Shown: piece after piece, positions 6,399-6,451 of the stretch | How positions within the stretch are numbered: the stretch's first letter is position 1 | How the letters are laid out: each line of letters opens with the position of its first letter | Assembly: GCA_937898445.1 (NCBI GenBank) | Contig: CALEJY010000110.1 | Coordinates: 1-6,451 of the forward strand | Source: an uncultured Candidatus Melainabacteria bacterium | GTDB lineage: Bacteria > Cyanobacteriota > Vampirovibrionia > Gastranaerophilales > Gastranaerophilaceae | Reading direction: 5' to 3' | DNA length: 6,451 nt | Notes under the pieces: model-generated | What the model saw: the letters and a program-made list of their open reading frames with translations, nothing else | The model's database searches: none | What the model was told of the DNA's origin: nothing | Position numbers and translations under genes: made by a program

Positions 6399-6451
6399 TG
6401 TCATTCTGAAAGGATTAAAAATCAAGGAGCGTAGCGACATAGATTTTATCC
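6399..6451. repeat. Dispersed-repeat-like sequence at the window edge (partial)
   Basis: GTCATTCTGA followed by GGATTAAAAATC, AAGGAGCGTAGCGACAT and GATTTTATCC resembles the TCATTCTGA...GAGCGAAGCGA...GAATC type of intergenic repeat found in many bacterial genomes. GGATTAAAAATC (6412-6423) and GATTTTATCC (6442-6451) form an imperfect inverted repeat around GAGCGTAGCGAC. Only one copy is seen and it may run past the window end, so its repeat status is inference. Confidence 0.4.

Overview
The window is AT-rich bacterial DNA. Its genes are short, tightly packed and use bacterial Shine-Dalgarno (SD) sites. I cannot name the organism. A low-GC host-associated or gut-type bacterium is plausible, but no rRNA or other marker gene is present. 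Composition changes near position 4.6 kb. Spot counts give about 22% G+C in a 60-base line of the left part (2041-2100) and about 37% in a line of the right part (5101-5160). I read positions 1 to about 4,600 as an accessory defence-type island next to an ordinary chromosomal gene.

Left block (1-1,610): a Type II restriction-modification pair. A PD-(D/E)xK restriction endonuclease (51-896, +) faces a beta-class DNA methyltransferase (867-1610, -) tail to tail, and their coding ends overlap by 30 bp. The open frames at bases 1-61 suggest that another gene ends just before, or overlaps, the nuclease start.

Middle block (1,678-2,993, -): one gene for an AlbA_2/Schlafen-type N-terminal domain plus a long C-terminal region. 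It is broken by a -1 frameshift at a TTTTCCCC run (minus strand). Read across the break it restores a continuous protein of about 438 residues. It points into the methyltransferase gene and could be co-transcribed with it. Its promoter region holds a TATAAT box and a perfect 17-bp palindrome (3032-3048), a likely operator.

Divergent gene (3,166-4,440, +): a 424-residue protein with an N-terminal Cys-bracketed HNH nuclease domain and a long C-terminal region I do not recognise.

Right block (about 4,612-6,317, +): a Na+/phosphate cotransporter of the NptA type with a C-terminal PhoU-like domain. Its 5' end is damaged in two ways. The usual first membrane helix is not recognisable upstream of about 4612, and a one-base frameshift lies at an AAAAA run (4667-4671). 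The gene ends at a strong Rho-independent terminator. Part of a dispersed-repeat-like sequence follows at the window edge.

Working together: the nuclease and methyltransferase should form a restriction barrier. The AlbA_2 and HNH genes share a divergent control region and may be regulators or extra defence effectors, which is inference. Both frameshifts look like one-base losses in short homopolymer runs, so assembly error must be excluded before calling either gene dead.
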